Shown: piece after piece, positions 31,398-43,128 of the stretch
How positions within the stretch are numbered: position 1 is the first letter of the stretch
Layout of the letters: each line of letters opens with the position of its first letter
Made by a program: the position numbers and the translations under genes
The notes under the pieces: generated by a model
What the model was told of the DNA's origin: nothing
The model's input: only the letters and a program-made list of their open reading frames with translations
The model's database searches: none
Assembly (NCBI GenBank): GCA_963971405.1
Contig: OZ020485.1
Location: 35,979,921 to 36,043,920, forward strand
DNA length: 64,000 bases
Source: Psococerastis gibbosa
Lineage: Eukaryota; Arthropoda; Insecta; Psocodea; Psocidae
Direction of reading: 5' to 3'

Positions 31398-32284
31398 GTT
31401 CTCCAAGTTCCACGAAGTCACCAAGGAAACTCTCACAAGGAAGGGCTGATATATTATAATTACTCAATAATAAAGTTTTCATTTCCGAATCCAGCATCAG
31501 CAGCCTTTTTTTGTAGAGACTTATGGCTCATACTCAAAACTGTTAATAAAGATATATTACATTCACAACAATTGAAGGACCGGTGCGATGAATCTGCCCA
31601 AAAAACTTTCAAACCGACCTATCTATTTTATTTTTCTTACTCGGGTAACGTTTTTTTCGTATACACTTAAGCCATGTGGTCTATTGGGCCCCGTGTGCAG
31701 TATTACTACTACTAATCTCTTCCTCAAGACTATCTCTATACATAAAATTACGTGTCACGTTGTTTGTTTGCGATGGACTCCTAAACTAGTAAACCGATTT
31801 TAAATTTGAATTGCACACCATGTGCAATTCGACGTAACTTGAAAGATAGGATAGCTTACATTTCAATTTATAGTCGAAATATTATTTTATTTCAAATTAT
31901 TTGTCTGCATTACATGGTTGCATAATCGCAAATTCACAGGAAAAACGTAAAAAGACAAAAACCCTGCTGCGGAGCAGTACACGGGAAGGGATGGGTGAAA
32001 AATGCGGAAGTATTACATGCCCAATGAAAAATATAATGCAGACAACGCCCAACGGAAATGTGGAAAATTCACGGAATCCCTGACACGACATTCATTGACA
32101 TTGACTACGAAGTTTGCCGGGTCCACTAGTTTTCTTAATAAAGGACTAGGAACTGGCTGGAATTTTCAGGTTACACTTTCCTTAGCTCACGCATAACTGA
32201 ACTGAGTCCTTTCTTGCTTCACTATGTTCCGGGTATTCCTTACCATAGCAAACAACCGTCGCACACTTAAATCCCAAATCCTAT

Positions 32285-32505
32285 CATTTGCAGTGTGACA
32301 GGTTTAGGAACCATAGAAGGCGTCAACCGACCTGGGCGCCCGAAGAAAGAGTATCTGCAGCAAGTGATGGAGAATGTAGGGGCCAATACATACGAGGAGC
32401 TGAAGAGGGCGTGCCAGGATTAATGGGAGTGGAGGCATCGATGCCACATGTTGCTGCCAACCAGCCAACCGGCTATTACTTGAAGAAGAAGAAGATATAG
32501 GCAAT
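32285..32505 (+). pseudogene. LINE ORF2 3' remnant
   Basis: The frame reads GRPKKEYLQQVMENVGANTY, then EELKRACQD, a stop, and WEWRHR, the usual end of a LINE ORF2 (R-P-K-K...L-K-R...WR). It ends in AAGAAGAAGAAG. The in-frame stop makes it a dead fragment. Confidence 0.6.
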
Positions 32506-32739
32506 CTGTAGCATGAACGCGGTGTTCGAGACCATCGGACATAGCAGAAAAAGGGGTGCGCAATGATCCAACTGCTCAGACTGTAGGTTACTACACATCC
32601 TTTCCAATCAGTCACACAGTGTTTCCACAAGAAATGCCATGACTTTCTTTTATGCACTTATTTAATTGATGAAAAATGCTTACTTTTACAGTTTCGAAAA
32701 TTACCCCTTTTTATTCAAAACCCCTCATTGGTAACAAAA

Positions 32740-32840
32740 AGGGCAACGTAATAACGTAGGGACAACTTAACCACTTAGGGGACAACGTAATAGCTTATGG
32801 GACAACTTAGTAGTAACTTGGGGGGGGGGGGGGTGACATG
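32740..32840. repeat. Degenerate short repeats GGGACAACTTA and a G run
   Basis: Several imperfect copies of GGGACAAC(T/G)TAA, followed by a run of 14 G near 32820. Low-complexity tract of no clear class. Confidence 0.5.
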
Positions 32841-32971
32841 ATAACGTACTTACTCATTGATTACTCTGAGGCCACTTCAACTTTCACGGTGTAATCAGCT
32901 CTGTTCGTGTTTTAAGATACCTTATGGCTAAGGACATACGTTACCGACGATATAATATTTATAAAACAATA

Positions 32972-33471
32972 GGGGTCTTCACAGTGTTATACCTAGTTAA
33001 GTGTGTTATATCAAGTTAAGTTAACACACCAATAACCCGATAACCAAGCTAACCAGCGTGCTATCCTAAACGTACTTCCAAGTTGGTTAAGTGTGCTATT
33101 TAACTTGCGCTGCGATCGATAGCTCAGGTTTGATCGCCGCCATCTTTGTTTTTGTTGATTGATTTGAAACACACGTTTAAAAGTTTGTAGTATTTAAATT
33201 TATTTGTATAATCTATTATCACAAGCAATTACCGTAAATACTTAAAATTATAATAACCAAAATGAACAAAAAATATAATCAAATGTGGCACTAGAATAGA
33301 GTTCTGCCACTTTCTTTAAAGCCGTGCCACGAACGTCTGACTACTACCACGTTGTTTACCCTGTTAAATATAGCATAATAACTCACTCCCGAGGTACACT
33401 CACGATTGTGTGTTAACTTGGATAGCACATCTAACTCGAAAACTCGATAACACCAACACTGTGAAGACCCC
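32972..33471. mobile_element. MITE, 500 bp, TA-flanked
   Basis: Terminal inverted repeats GGGGTCTTCACAGTGTT (17 bp, perfect) with TA on both sides (32970-32971, 33472-33473). Subterminal GTTAAGTGTG/CACACAATCG-type motifs repeat in both orientations. No coding capacity. The TA duplication would fit Tc1/mariner-like transposition, but the TIR does not decide the class. Confidence 0.75.
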
Positions 33472-33757
33472 TAATGTCTTGTTGTCTGTCCTTAGACTTG
33501 AGGCACAGGCCTAGTGCAACAATGGTCGTCATCTCAACAGGTAGGCAAGATGACATCTCACTATAAGGACAATGGTCAATGGGATAAAATTGTGTAGTAC
33601 AGTACTACTTAAGCGGTGTAAGCCATGACTTGATCGACTTCTATACAATGTAATTGCAAATTCAAGTTAAGTGCAAAGGCCAAGGGGGTGGAAGTACTCC
33701 ACCCATTATTTTAAGGGTATAAGTACCTACATAAAAGAAAAATCTATAGGTAAAGGC

Positions 33758-33832
33758 AAATGGTAATGGTGTAATATTATTTAACGAAGGGTTAGTTGGA
33801 CTTACATTTCCTACTGTGCTATAGCCATTAGA
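33758..33832 (+). repeat. Dispersed repeat fragment (pair with 48078)
   Basis: GTAATATTATTTAACGAAGG and GGTTAGTTGGACTTACATT are found again, inverted, at 48078-48155. Family unknown. Confidence 0.6.
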
Positions 33833-33930
33833 GGCAGGGGCCGCACTGTCATTGAACCATTAGGGCGGATCCCATTATCAGTGAAAAGGGGGCCTTTTGA
33901 CAATTACCTCAGTAGGCAATGTAATGTCAG

Positions 33931-34146
33931 GACATGTAGAGTAGTGGTACAGATTCCGACTTTCACCCGAAAGGTTGTTGGTTCGAGTCCAACACTTGGT
34001 ACATTTTCTGGATATGCTTCGGAGGTAATGTAAAGCAGGGCTGGTCCTGGGCTCTCCTATTTGAGTGTTAGAGATGGTTTTATAGCCCTAACTCCGCTAG
34101 GTTGCCTTATAGTAATAGATCAAAAAGTCAATATTTATTTATTTAA
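33931..34146 (+). repeat. tRNA-Glu-derived SINE, copy 5
   Basis: Head ACATGTAGAGTAGTGG, CTTTCAC loop, B box GGTTCGAGTCC, body TTATAGCCCTAACTCCGC, tail AATATTTATTTATTT. Same orientation as the receptor gene. Confidence 0.87.
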
Positions 34147-34829
34147 TAGTCCAAGTAACCCTTTGTTAAATTATAAAAGAAGACATTTTAAGACGAGAAA
34201 ACGAAAGCTCTGTTAAATATGTCCAGTACTTTTGTCTGATAGCTTTTTGGTCCATTGTTTTAGATATTAAGCACACACTTTCAATTTTGAAGTTGTGAGC
34301 TGGTGTTAATCCTCTTAGCTGATTTCATTGAGAGCAGCCCGTGGCATTGGGAACCCTCTTCAGTTCAATGGTCTACTTCATCAACCCTTTGCTCTTACCA
34401 AATTTGAGTCTCTGCACTAACTTTTCCTCTCCATAATTCGATTTTAATCAGTATTACTCTACATCAAATATTATAATTTATCAGAAACAGGAAGCACCGC
34501 CACCACATGGGGCAATAATTCAAATTTTCCATCGGAAATGCAAGTTTAAAAAATTATGATATTAACTTTCGTACAACCGGTGATCAAATGCTTTAGTCGC
34601 TCCTCCGAACTAACTTCTGTTATCAAACGGGAGCAGAAATGTATTTAGCAACACTGCATATTTATATTACTGGGTCTACTCTTCGGGCTATGTTACAAAA
34701 TATTGAAATAATATCAGTAATAGTATTAGTTATATTATTATTATATATAATTAGTTATAGTTATAATAGTATTACGTTATTGTGGCATAATAAGAGTTAT
34801 GAGGAATTAGATAAAAATAAAGGGTACCT

Positions 34830-35005
34830 GCAGCCTGATCGAGGCGATTTTAATACCGGTATTTATTTAATCCCCTGGTAGTAAAAATGTAAACAAGATA
34901 ATTTTGTAATGGAAGGTGCTATTCGAAGTTTGTTCGTTTACAGTTATAATCCTATGGTATTTATTTAACCCCAGTATTATTGTATAATCACCTCGATCAG
35001 GCTGC
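34830..35005. repeat. Palindromic element of unknown family
   Basis: Ends GCAGCCTGATCGAGG and CCTCGATCAGGCTGC. Inner GGTATTTATTTAA blocks are also mirrored. The middle (GTAAACAAGATAATTTTGTA) has a relative at 55742-55800. Confidence 0.75.
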
Positions 35006-35442
35006 TGGAAGCGATTGGCTTGGTGAAAGGCTGATATATGAGACAATAGACAATAAGCTAATTTTTCTGTCTGCCGTCAGCAAATTTTTTCTGCACATCG
35101 GGGGAGGGAGCAGACATAACTAAAAAACTAACGTCGGAAAGTTGGATAATTCAGGATTGTCTCATATTCTAAACATCAAAATTCCAGAATTCTGTATACA
35201 GTACATATTATCTAGTGGCAAAGGTACAATGCATTATGGTTTGGGTTTGTTACTCTATTTATCACCTAAATCATACCAAAAGTAATTAAGTGTCAATGGG
35301 AACCTTTACTGTCAATATTACTGGTATTATATCATAACATCTTTTTTTTTTAAATGCATTTTTTCCAAACCAAACTATCAAGAAGTGGGTTTGTATTTGC
35401 ATTAATATAGCATAATAGCATATATACACACAATATGACTTC

Positions 35443-35505
35443 TTCTTCTTCCCTGTTAGTACCCCGTATGCAGCGTGAGTGGGTCACCCCGGACCCATTT
35501 CTGAT
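35443..35505 (-). repeat. Dispersed repeat fragment (pair with 48858)
   Basis: CTTCTTCTTCCC followed by ACCCCGGACCCATTTCTGATA resembles CCTCTTCCC and ACCCCGGACACATTTCTTATA at 48865-48920. Probably the reversed 3' end and AAG tail of a LINE or SINE. Confidence 0.45.
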
Positions 35506-35515
35506 ACAATATAAT

Positions 35516-35875
35516 ATTTTATAATAACAATATGACTTAATTAAAAATAAAAATAGAAACGTTGGCGCCGTTTTTGAGAATTTTCTAAGCTGTTTTGATT
35601 TGGAAACCCTCGAAATTGACTTAGTTCAAAGCAGGAAACAAATCCCGTGAAAGGATTTTTATAAAACGTACACCCCAAATTTCATTAAAATTCATTGAAT
35701 AGGATGTCTACAAATCGATGAAAAGACAGACCGACAGACAGCTATTTCGTTTAAAAAATAAAAAATAAAACACTTATTCGGGAGTCCTGTGTAATTCCGT
35801 AGAAATCTAAAAATCGTTTTGAAAAAAACAGAAAGCCTTTCCTTATATACTAATAACGTATATAAATAGGAAGCA
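35516..35875 (-). mobile_element. Diverged Helentron-like element (fragment)
   Basis: Reverse orientation. Recognised by GACAGACCGACAGACAG (the GTCY tract reversed), CCAAATTTCATTAAAATT, and the 5' hairpin region CCTTTCCTTATATAC at the right end. Confidence 0.6.
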
Positions 35876-36372
35876 ATAACATGGCTCTTCTACTGTCCTC
35901 CCTGCAACGCTGCTTCTTCGTTCCATTCGCTGTAATTGAAAAATGGAACTGGAGCTGGAGCAGCTGTTTGTTGTGTCGTCAGCTGACTGTAACAGCCACG
36001 AAATCTCGTTTACAACAAAGTCATGTGTTTACGTATTTGAACAAGATTCATGGAGGGAAGTTGCCGAAGGAAGATGACCCTGCTGGGAAAACCGCTGGGA
36101 GGTGAAATCTAATTGTATGGTTATACCAGCGAGCAGGCAATCCTTCCTTCACTCTAACTCCCTTTGGTCTGGAAACCCCTCTATGTTTTGCTCTAATTAA
36201 GAAATGGAGAACAAAGTGGATTGGACAAAGCTGTTTTTTTTCTTTTTTAAAGATTTAATTACTAACTACATGACTTTGTTTAATACATATATTGTAAGAT
36301 AGGCTATTGTATCACAGGAACAAATCTCTTTCAGTGTACAGCAGAAGCTCTGGATATCGTTTCTAAAAAAAG

Positions 36373-37247
36373 GAACCGAACCGAGTTTACTCGAACATGC
36401 TTTCCAATTTATCAAGTAGAAGCTAGAGAAAATGAGTAATTTCATGGTAAATAATTTTTCTATAGGTAAAATTCCGATATCTCGGGGGGGGGGGGGGTTA
36501 TCCACCTGACGTCACTGGAGGTGAGGTAAATTCTTGATAGGTCAGACCAACAAATTACCACACAGCAATAATGGCAGGGCACGCAATGCATTTGGCCGTG
36601 AATTTTCTATCATTTTTTCATAAACATTTTTTTTTCACAAAACCAAGTAGTTTTTTGGGAAAGCAACCTGTCCGGTTTCGTTACTCAATTTAACACCTAA
36701 AACATGCCTGAAGGTAGAAATCATCGATGGAAAGGTTTCACAGAAAAATTATTTTTTAGTCATTTTTCATTAAAATTTAGTTATTTTTATTTTTTTACCC
36801 CCAGAAGCAAACTATCAAGGGGCAAGCATCCCCCGCATTTTGTCAACAATAATAACGACTACAATATATGTGAATTTAAAAGAAATCGTTGGAGCCGTTT
36901 TGGATAAATAATTTTTTTAGACGTTTTTTGGAGTTTTTTTGAAAATAAAACCCCCACAAATTGAGATAGCCCAAAATAAAAAAAATGGTCCCGAGGTATA
37001 ATTTTTTTGAACCAACATGCCGAATTTCATCAAAATTGACTGAGCACTTTGCCCGGAAATCGACGAACAGACAGACAGAGCGACAGACAGAGCGACAGAG
37101 CGACAGAGCGACAGACAGACAGACATTTCGTAAAAACCACTTTTTTGGGTTCCTGGGACCTCAAAACGTGTAAATTCATTGAAATCTCGGAATCGAAAAT
37201 TTCGACCATTACAAAGCTTTCTTTATACTACGTATAAATTGGAAAGC
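36373..37247 (-). mobile_element. DINE-1/Helentron-like element, copy B
   Basis: Reverse copy of the 9390 family, full length. The plus-strand view starts GAACCGAACCGAGTTTACTCG and ends TATAAATTGGAAAGC. It contains an expanded GACA/GAGCGACA tract at 37066-37120 (reverse of GTCY). It ends only about 50 bp upstream of receptor exon C. No coding capacity. Confidence 0.72.
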
Positions 37248-37298
37248 AAAAATCAAAGTACCGTACGGTGTGTAAAGTTTGTTTTTTCTTTATTTCAG

Positions 37299-37442
37299 TG
37301 TGTTCCAATTCCGGGTTTGGGGTTTAGAAGAGGGAGTTACAAATGTTTGTGTCAGCGTGGTTTTTACTATCCTGACACAAAGGCTGAACACCGCTACTAC
37401 AATGGCACCATAATTGAAGATGAATATGAAAAACTAATATCT
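37299..37442 (+). CDS. GPR158-like: GPR158/GPR179-like receptor, exon C (cysteine-rich stalk)
   Basis: 144 bp, 48 codons, phase 0 at both ends. Acceptor TTTATTTCAG, donor GTAAGT. The residues CVPIPGLGFRRGSYKCLCQR, then GFYYPD, form the EGF-like or cysteine-rich linker that joins the ligand-binding domain to the membrane domain in GPR158-family receptors. The join to exon B needs no missing exon. Confidence 0.88.
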
Positions 37443-37619
37443 GTAAGTACAAGTTATTATTCTATGGCTGAATATTCTTACCGTGATTTTCCTTCCTTTA
37501 ATGGATGTAGACCGTTTGAACTTGTAGTACTCGTATAGTGGGTCATTGCTCTGCCAGCAACTCGCCCTAACCGGCTCACCATAAATTAACTTGATATTAT
37601 TGGCAAGCATTGTTTCGGC

Positions 37620-37760
37620 ATGAGTTTTGACCTTTGGAAAACTGGCAATGCAATGGTTCGTTCACGTCCAAAGGAGGTTGGCGGAAGCAAGGTTGGAAGG
37701 AAGAAGACCCATTGGCTGACCGAGGACAACCCTCGAGGAAAGGATTGAACAACTAGCCTG
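37620..37760 (+). pseudogene. LINE ORF2 3' remnant
   Basis: The frame reads KLAMQWFVHVQRRLAEARLE followed by GRRPIG, close to the W-x-G-H-V-x-R motif near the C-terminus of LINE reverse transcriptase proteins. A stop interrupts it soon after. Dead fragment. Confidence 0.5.
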
Positions 37761-38461
37761 AGTAAGAGGGAAAACAATGACCGAGCTCAAGGCGTTAAAG
37801 TCGAACCGGGGCGAGTTCGGGAAATGGGTTCGGAGCGACCCCCCACGGTGCTCACGCGGCATTAAGGGGAAGAAGGAAAACTGGCACTCGTCCTCGCTGT
37901 TAACCCAAATATGCTACAATGCGGACAAGCTGAGGCAGCTTACCATTGGCACATTGTAACTGACACCAAGCACTCTCAGTCTCTCAGATCTCTCTGGATA
38001 TCGTTCTGCCTTCGTAGCCTCGGTCTGCCCCGCACCTTCTTTTTCCCTCAGATATGTCGTATTCTCCTCGCCGCTCTCATGCGTGCCACGTGCTCCATCT
38101 GAAACGAGCTTTCTTGACACCAACTACAATGGTAGGCTCCTCGTCTTACTCATTCGCATTCATGCGTGTGCGCCTCTCTCCATTTTCGCACACTGGCCCA
38201 TATATTCCGTGTAGAATCGAAGAATCAGTAGCTAGCTGTTTCCTTGCAACTAAGTAAAGCGCGGTAATCATGATAATAACAGGTTGACTCAAAGAAGTAA
38301 GGAAACAACTACTAACGGTTAGCAGTCAGGCACAAAGTTTTCGAAAGTGGTACACCATCCGTTCCACCGCGTCCATTGCGCTGTCTTGGTTAATTTTCTT
38401 CTCAAACTTTCTATAACCCTTAAAGCACCGTCCGATACTCCAGCTACTCATTTATAGGAAA

Positions 38462-38512
38462 CCTTTATCCCTTCTTCTTTTTCTTCTTCTTCTTCTTCTT
38501 CTTCCTCAGCAC
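38462..38512. repeat. CTT microsatellite
   Basis: CTTCTT repeats followed by CCTCAGCACACGCCCGAC. Possibly the reversed AAG tail of a LINE fragment. Confidence 0.75.
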
Positions 38513-39187
38513 ACGCCCGACAATATGCCACATAGTGTAGCCTTTATCACTCTTTAAAAAATAGGCTTATAGGTTGAAGATTTGTGAGATTATTGAGCTC
38601 ATGTGATTTATAAATCATAAAGATAAAATGCAAGCGAAATCGTTTTGCGAATAGCGGACTGTTGTTGTTGAGGTGGTCAAGGCTCAACAAGGCAATCCTT
38701 GTTGTCACGAAGATTTTGATAATAATTATTATTAACCAGCAGTCGCCACCCCAAAGGTGAAGAATAGCTTAGCCAGTAAAGAAGTGTTAATTATAAATAA
38801 ACCCAAATGAATTTAAAATTGAAATCGGAATAAGAATTAAATTTCAAATTTCTTGGCCACACTGATCAATTGATGTTCATTGTTGTACATAGACGGAAGA
38901 TGTTTTTCTGGGCTCTCAACATGAAAAAACAGTTGGATGTAGGCTGGTTTGAATCGGGTTAGTTCTTATACAAAACACACAAAACATCACTAACAACTGG
39001 GTGTGTATAAGCAAGCCGTAGCTTGCAGTCACCCTTCAAATAATTATTCTAAAACAGTTTTTAAATTATTTAAATAATTCCCCGGGTGAGTTTTTCTGAT
39101 ACAATTGATGCATGCTACAAATCTATGGCAGCCGTAGCCCCAACGGAAAAGAATAAATTACTCAGGGAATTATTTTAATACCGTATT

Positions 39188-40009
39188 AAATCTAAACAGC
39201 TCTTTTAAAAAGAATACATACGAGGTTCAACTATTCAGTTGGGCAAAACAATGTTTCGTCTACGTCTAGCATGTGAAACAATTAACAACAGCTAACTCTG
39301 TTGACAAACAATTTGCATTTTAATTAGGTCGACATTAATTAAGTGACCTATTGAGTGAACGGAAAATAAAATAGATATATTGTGGATAAATAAATAGTGA
39401 TAATATGTGACAACACTTTAAGAGGATATGCTACGTAGAAAGTTGGCACTTCAAAATACTTTTCATTTTTTATTTCATTAACTCAGCAAGTTATTAGTAA
39501 TTTGGCTAATTTAAGTTGCATAAGACTACTTCGTGCATCATACTATATAATCAGGTACATTTATTTATAGGTTTTGTAGTTTTTCAAAAAATACCAGATT
39601 ACTCCAAATTTTAGTCCCCTCTGGTTTTTATGAAAGAACTAAAGTACCAAAAATTTAATGTTTCCTATTGTATGCTGCATGAAGTAGTCTTCTACAACGT
39701 ACATGAGCCAAATCTGTAATAACTTGCTTTGTTGATTAATTAAAAAATAACAATTCAATAAAAACATCAAATTTTAGGGTGCTCATTTTCTCATGTCCTC
39801 TTAAAACTAAACAACTCTCTTAAAAAGAAAACAGACTCAACAGATTCAACTATTTTGTTGAGCAACAAAATGTTTCGACTACGTCAAGCATGTGAAACAA
39901 TTAACAGCAGTTAAATCTGTTGACCAAAATTTGCATTTTAAATTTTAATTATAGATCGGCATTAATTAAGTAACATTTTGAGTGAAAGGAAACTAAAATA
40001 GATATAATA
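39188..40009. repeat. Tandem duplication (about 200-230 bp units) split by a foldback element
   Basis: Unit 1 (39188-39418) and unit 2 (from about 39803 to 40009) share CATGTGAAACAATTAACA, AATTTGCATTTTAA and CATTAATTAAGT. A TTAA-flanked foldback (39422-39800) sits exactly between them. Units differ at roughly one base in ten, so the duplication is not new. Confidence 0.75.
39422..39800. mobile_element. Foldback element FB3, copy b (TTAA target)
   Basis: 379 bp with TTAA at both borders (39418-39421, 39801-39804). Starts GAGGATATGCTACGTAGAAA and ends TCATGTCCTC. The arms are diverged but pair at GAAGTAGTCTTCTAC against GACTACTTCGTGCATCA and AATTAATTAAAAAAT-type blocks. Related to 45299-46635. 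TTAA duplication is typical of piggyBac, but the terminal bases are not the usual CCY. Confidence 0.7.
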
Positions 40010-40690
40010 CTCATACTTTATTTAACTCTCGATATAGACCACGTAAATTGACATAAAATCACACTCCCCAGTATAAGTTAAGTTATAGCAGTTTGAACAC
40101 CCACTGTTATCATCTGTTACTCTTAAATAGGTATAACGAAGGTTTTCGCTCGGACGTTCAGTTTAACAGATTGTCACTTTTGATGTAAGTGATTTACTAG
40201 CGCTTCCAAGCTTCCTTGACCCATCTTTCGGTATCAGGATTTCCAGATCCAGATATAAATCATCATAATGAGAGTATAGAAAGCACAACCGCTAACTTAT
40301 TGCATTCTTAGTCTGTACAAATTGCACTGCCCCCCTCCATTTAAGTCATTTGTTTCCCCTAATCTGTCTTCATTTTTAACAAATTCAATAAGATCGTCGA
40401 GCTAAAAAGTTGTTAGGAACAAACCTTTTACTTACTGTATATTAACGTTAACGTTATAAGTATAATTTAACATTTCAGTAACGCTAATCTTGATATTAAT
40501 TTTCTTCTGGGCACATCCGACGATTTATCTTAACCAGGTTTGGAAAGATGTGGCAAAAGTTCAAAAACTCAATAGGAAAACTAACGATAATAAAATAAGG
40601 AATATTTTGGCTACAGCGCTGCCCGTCTCAAACTTTTGGCCATAAGTGAGGTATCGAATTCCACTATCTACCTCGGTCAGTAATTGCTTA

Positions 40691-40908
40691 GGCGGCTATG
40701 CCACTGTCCTCGTTTTTCATAATGCAAGTGCATGACGTGGTAGCAGACATCATTAGTAAGTCTCTACCATATTATAACTTAATTTATAATATATAAGTTA
40801 AGTATCTACATTATAGTCTCCTTAAAATATGGCAGAGACTTATTAATGATGTCTGCTACCACGTCATGCACTTGCATTATGAAAAGCGAGGTCGGTGGAA
40901 TAGCCGCC
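40691..40908. mobile_element. PIF/Harbinger-like palindrome FB1, copy b
   Basis: 218 bp flanked by TTA (40688-40690, 40909-40911). Right end GGTGGAATAGCCGCC; left end GGCGGCTATGCCACTG. Spacer CGCTTTTCATAATGCAAGTG on both arms, then GACGTGGTAGCAGACAT. The loop contains the AAATATGGCAGAGACTTA block, in the opposite direction to copy c. Confidence 0.88.
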
Positions 40909-41069
40909 TTAGCAGTCATTGCCTCAGTCTTCATGAAAAATTGCGTAACACAAGCTATACACCTTGTTTCACAAAACAAATCCCTAAGCTTACACCTTAC
41001 GATGTGAATACGAAATTTTTCATAAAGTCTAAGGCGCAGTGACTGTTATAATTACCACGACATTCAAGG

Positions 41070-41165
41070 CCGGAGTTACATGAAAAAGCAGTAGAATCCG
41101 GGATGATAGGCCATGGTTAATCTGAAAGTGTGTATCCTATATCGGATGTGCCACTGAAGATGTCG
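41070..41165 (+). repeat. FB2 family, single arm
   Basis: GCAGTAGAATCCGGGATGAT, AGGCCATGG, CCACTGAAGATGTCGA follow the order of one arm and centre of the 12303 element. The other arm is not seen. Confidence 0.6.
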
Positions 41166-42344
41166 AACATGGGCGTTACAAGGTCGTCTGAAGTACGAAA
41201 GAAAATGGGAGCAACTCGTATGTCTATAAGTGCACGCAGAAAACGTTCCAACCTTAAAAGCCTTCCAGTTGTGTTAAAATAATAATATAGATGAACAACT
41301 TCGATAATAATAGTAATAATCACTTAAATTTTAAGTATCAATCGCTGCATCGGGCCTAAATACAATATAAAAGCTGCTAGGCCTATATATATGTATAAAT
41401 ATAAACTCAGTGTGTATATTATAGCGTAAATTATTTCAAAATTCTAACTTTTCAGCTTCGTTTAATACAATACAATATACAAAAGCAAATTAAAAATTTT
41501 AGCTGCAATGGATACGTACACCAGTATATTTTGTTGCAGCTTAAATACGATATGAAATTCGAGTAATGTTGTAATGTAATATTATAGTGGAAATCTTTGA
41601 TGAACGTCATTAGCAGGAGGTACCGGCGGCGGTATTTTCAACTATGCTTGGAGTTCAAAAAAACAGCTGAAGTTGCCAGTCATTCCACATCAAAAAACAG
41701 GATATGTATATGTTTGTTCGTCATCGATTCCGATTGAGAGATAGCAGCCTATTAAATTTTTTTTCCAAAATTCAGAAACCTTTTGAACGCGATAAGCTAT
41801 TGTTAACACTAACGGTTTTTTTCAAAGACTCTTTTATCCGCAACCTCTCAACACGTCGAGCTTCAGTTTGAAAACCCATTACGCAGCTTACGCGAGGGGG
41901 ATGTTGCAACATTGGTGCTCTGCTAGGCTTTTCCATCAATCGATGGTGAACGAGGGCCTCTTGAAAAGGCCGGTCGTGATTAAGTGTTTACCGATCGTTT
42001 GAGAGCTACAATTTTCGGTGATACAGTACGTAAATCTTCCCTAATTAAATTTAAAATGGGCGTTATAATTACAAAGGATTTTTCTCGGCTGCGGAATTAC
42101 GTGACCAGTATCTGTACTGAGTATTGCTTTAGCCTGTTTCATTGCGTTAATGTTAAGCATATCTCAGCTTGTCCATTATCGCTTTTAGCCGGTATAGGTT
42201 GACATCGAAGACGTATAGGAGTTTGGTCACGGCCAAAAATTCATACGGAAACAATACAAATAATGTCTGAAATCCATGGGGTCGTTGACATTGGAGGCCT
42301 AGGTCCATTAAATGTTCTTAAGGACATTATTACTATTACGGGGC

Positions 42345-42462
42345 ATGACAATAGAATCCGGGATAATAGGCCGTGGTCGTTCTGAAAGCGTTCTTCCAAA
42401 CGTTTCGTCAACATCTGCGGTTGACATCTTCAGTGGAACTGCGTAGACTTCTAAGCTGCGCT
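42345..42462 (+). repeat. FB2 family, single arm
   Basis: AATAGAATCCGGGATAATAG, GCCGTGGTCG, CGTTTCGTCAACATCTGCGG and CATCTTCAGTGGAACTGCGT match one arm and the centre of FB2 elements. Confidence 0.7.
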
Positions 42463-42945
42463 TTGTCCTCATAGGTAATATTCGAAGCGTATTTTGTAGC
42501 ATAATTTTACACTTTGAGAAATAAAATAAACTGACGTTTTCATAGGGTTTGGTTTATTTTACTGACCTATCGATATTAAGGTTTCACTAAACAGATAAAA
42601 AATTTTGGGCTGAGTAAGCATTATATTTTTCACACAGATGATTTCACTTTCAATTGTACATTCTCTGAACTTATTGAAGCAAGGTAAATATTACCAATTG
42701 AGTTCGGCGAATTCTCGATTCTGATTGGCGATTGCGGGGATGGACATCCGACATCCGACAAAGCTTGATCGTACATACACCTTTACGATAGCCTAGGCTA
42801 TAAATTCCAATTTATATAATTTCTTTCTCATCAATTTGCTAAAAATGTAAATTGTGCAACTTCTTTAAAACAGCTAGGCTAATAGTTATTCCATTACCCG
42901 CACACCTAGGATGGTGTAGACGGTATAAATATATATATATAATTT

Positions 42946-43128
42946 TTTTTAAAGGTTAAACGCATACAAACAATTTATTGAATGTATCTGGTTAACCCCT
43001 TCAGTCACCTCAATAAGTAACCTAATAGCCTAATAGGTACCTGTGTCGAGTTACGACACGTCTCCGACCGCAAGGTGTGTAGAGACTCGCACAAGTACAA
43101 GCACGCTACCACATTGCCACCAAAGTTG
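42946..43128 (-). repeat. SINE-2 family, copy 4
   Basis: Reverse orientation. Complete from TTAAAGGTTAAACGCATACA to GCACGCTACCACATTGCCAC. Confidence 0.75.

Larger units (their letters stand above)
28470..37298 (+). other. Receptor intron B-C (8.8 kb)
   Basis: Contains two tandem duplications, at least three LINE remnants, a perfect 53-bp palindrome, a TA-flanked MITE, a SINE, another palindrome and two Helentron-like elements, listed separately. 31398-32284 and 34147-34829 show no named feature. Confidence 0.75.

Noticed and set aside
37049-37237. ORFs rich in Thr, Asp, Arg and Gln near 37050 and 45400
   Set aside because: They are translations of the GTCY/GACA microsatellite in Helentron-like elements.
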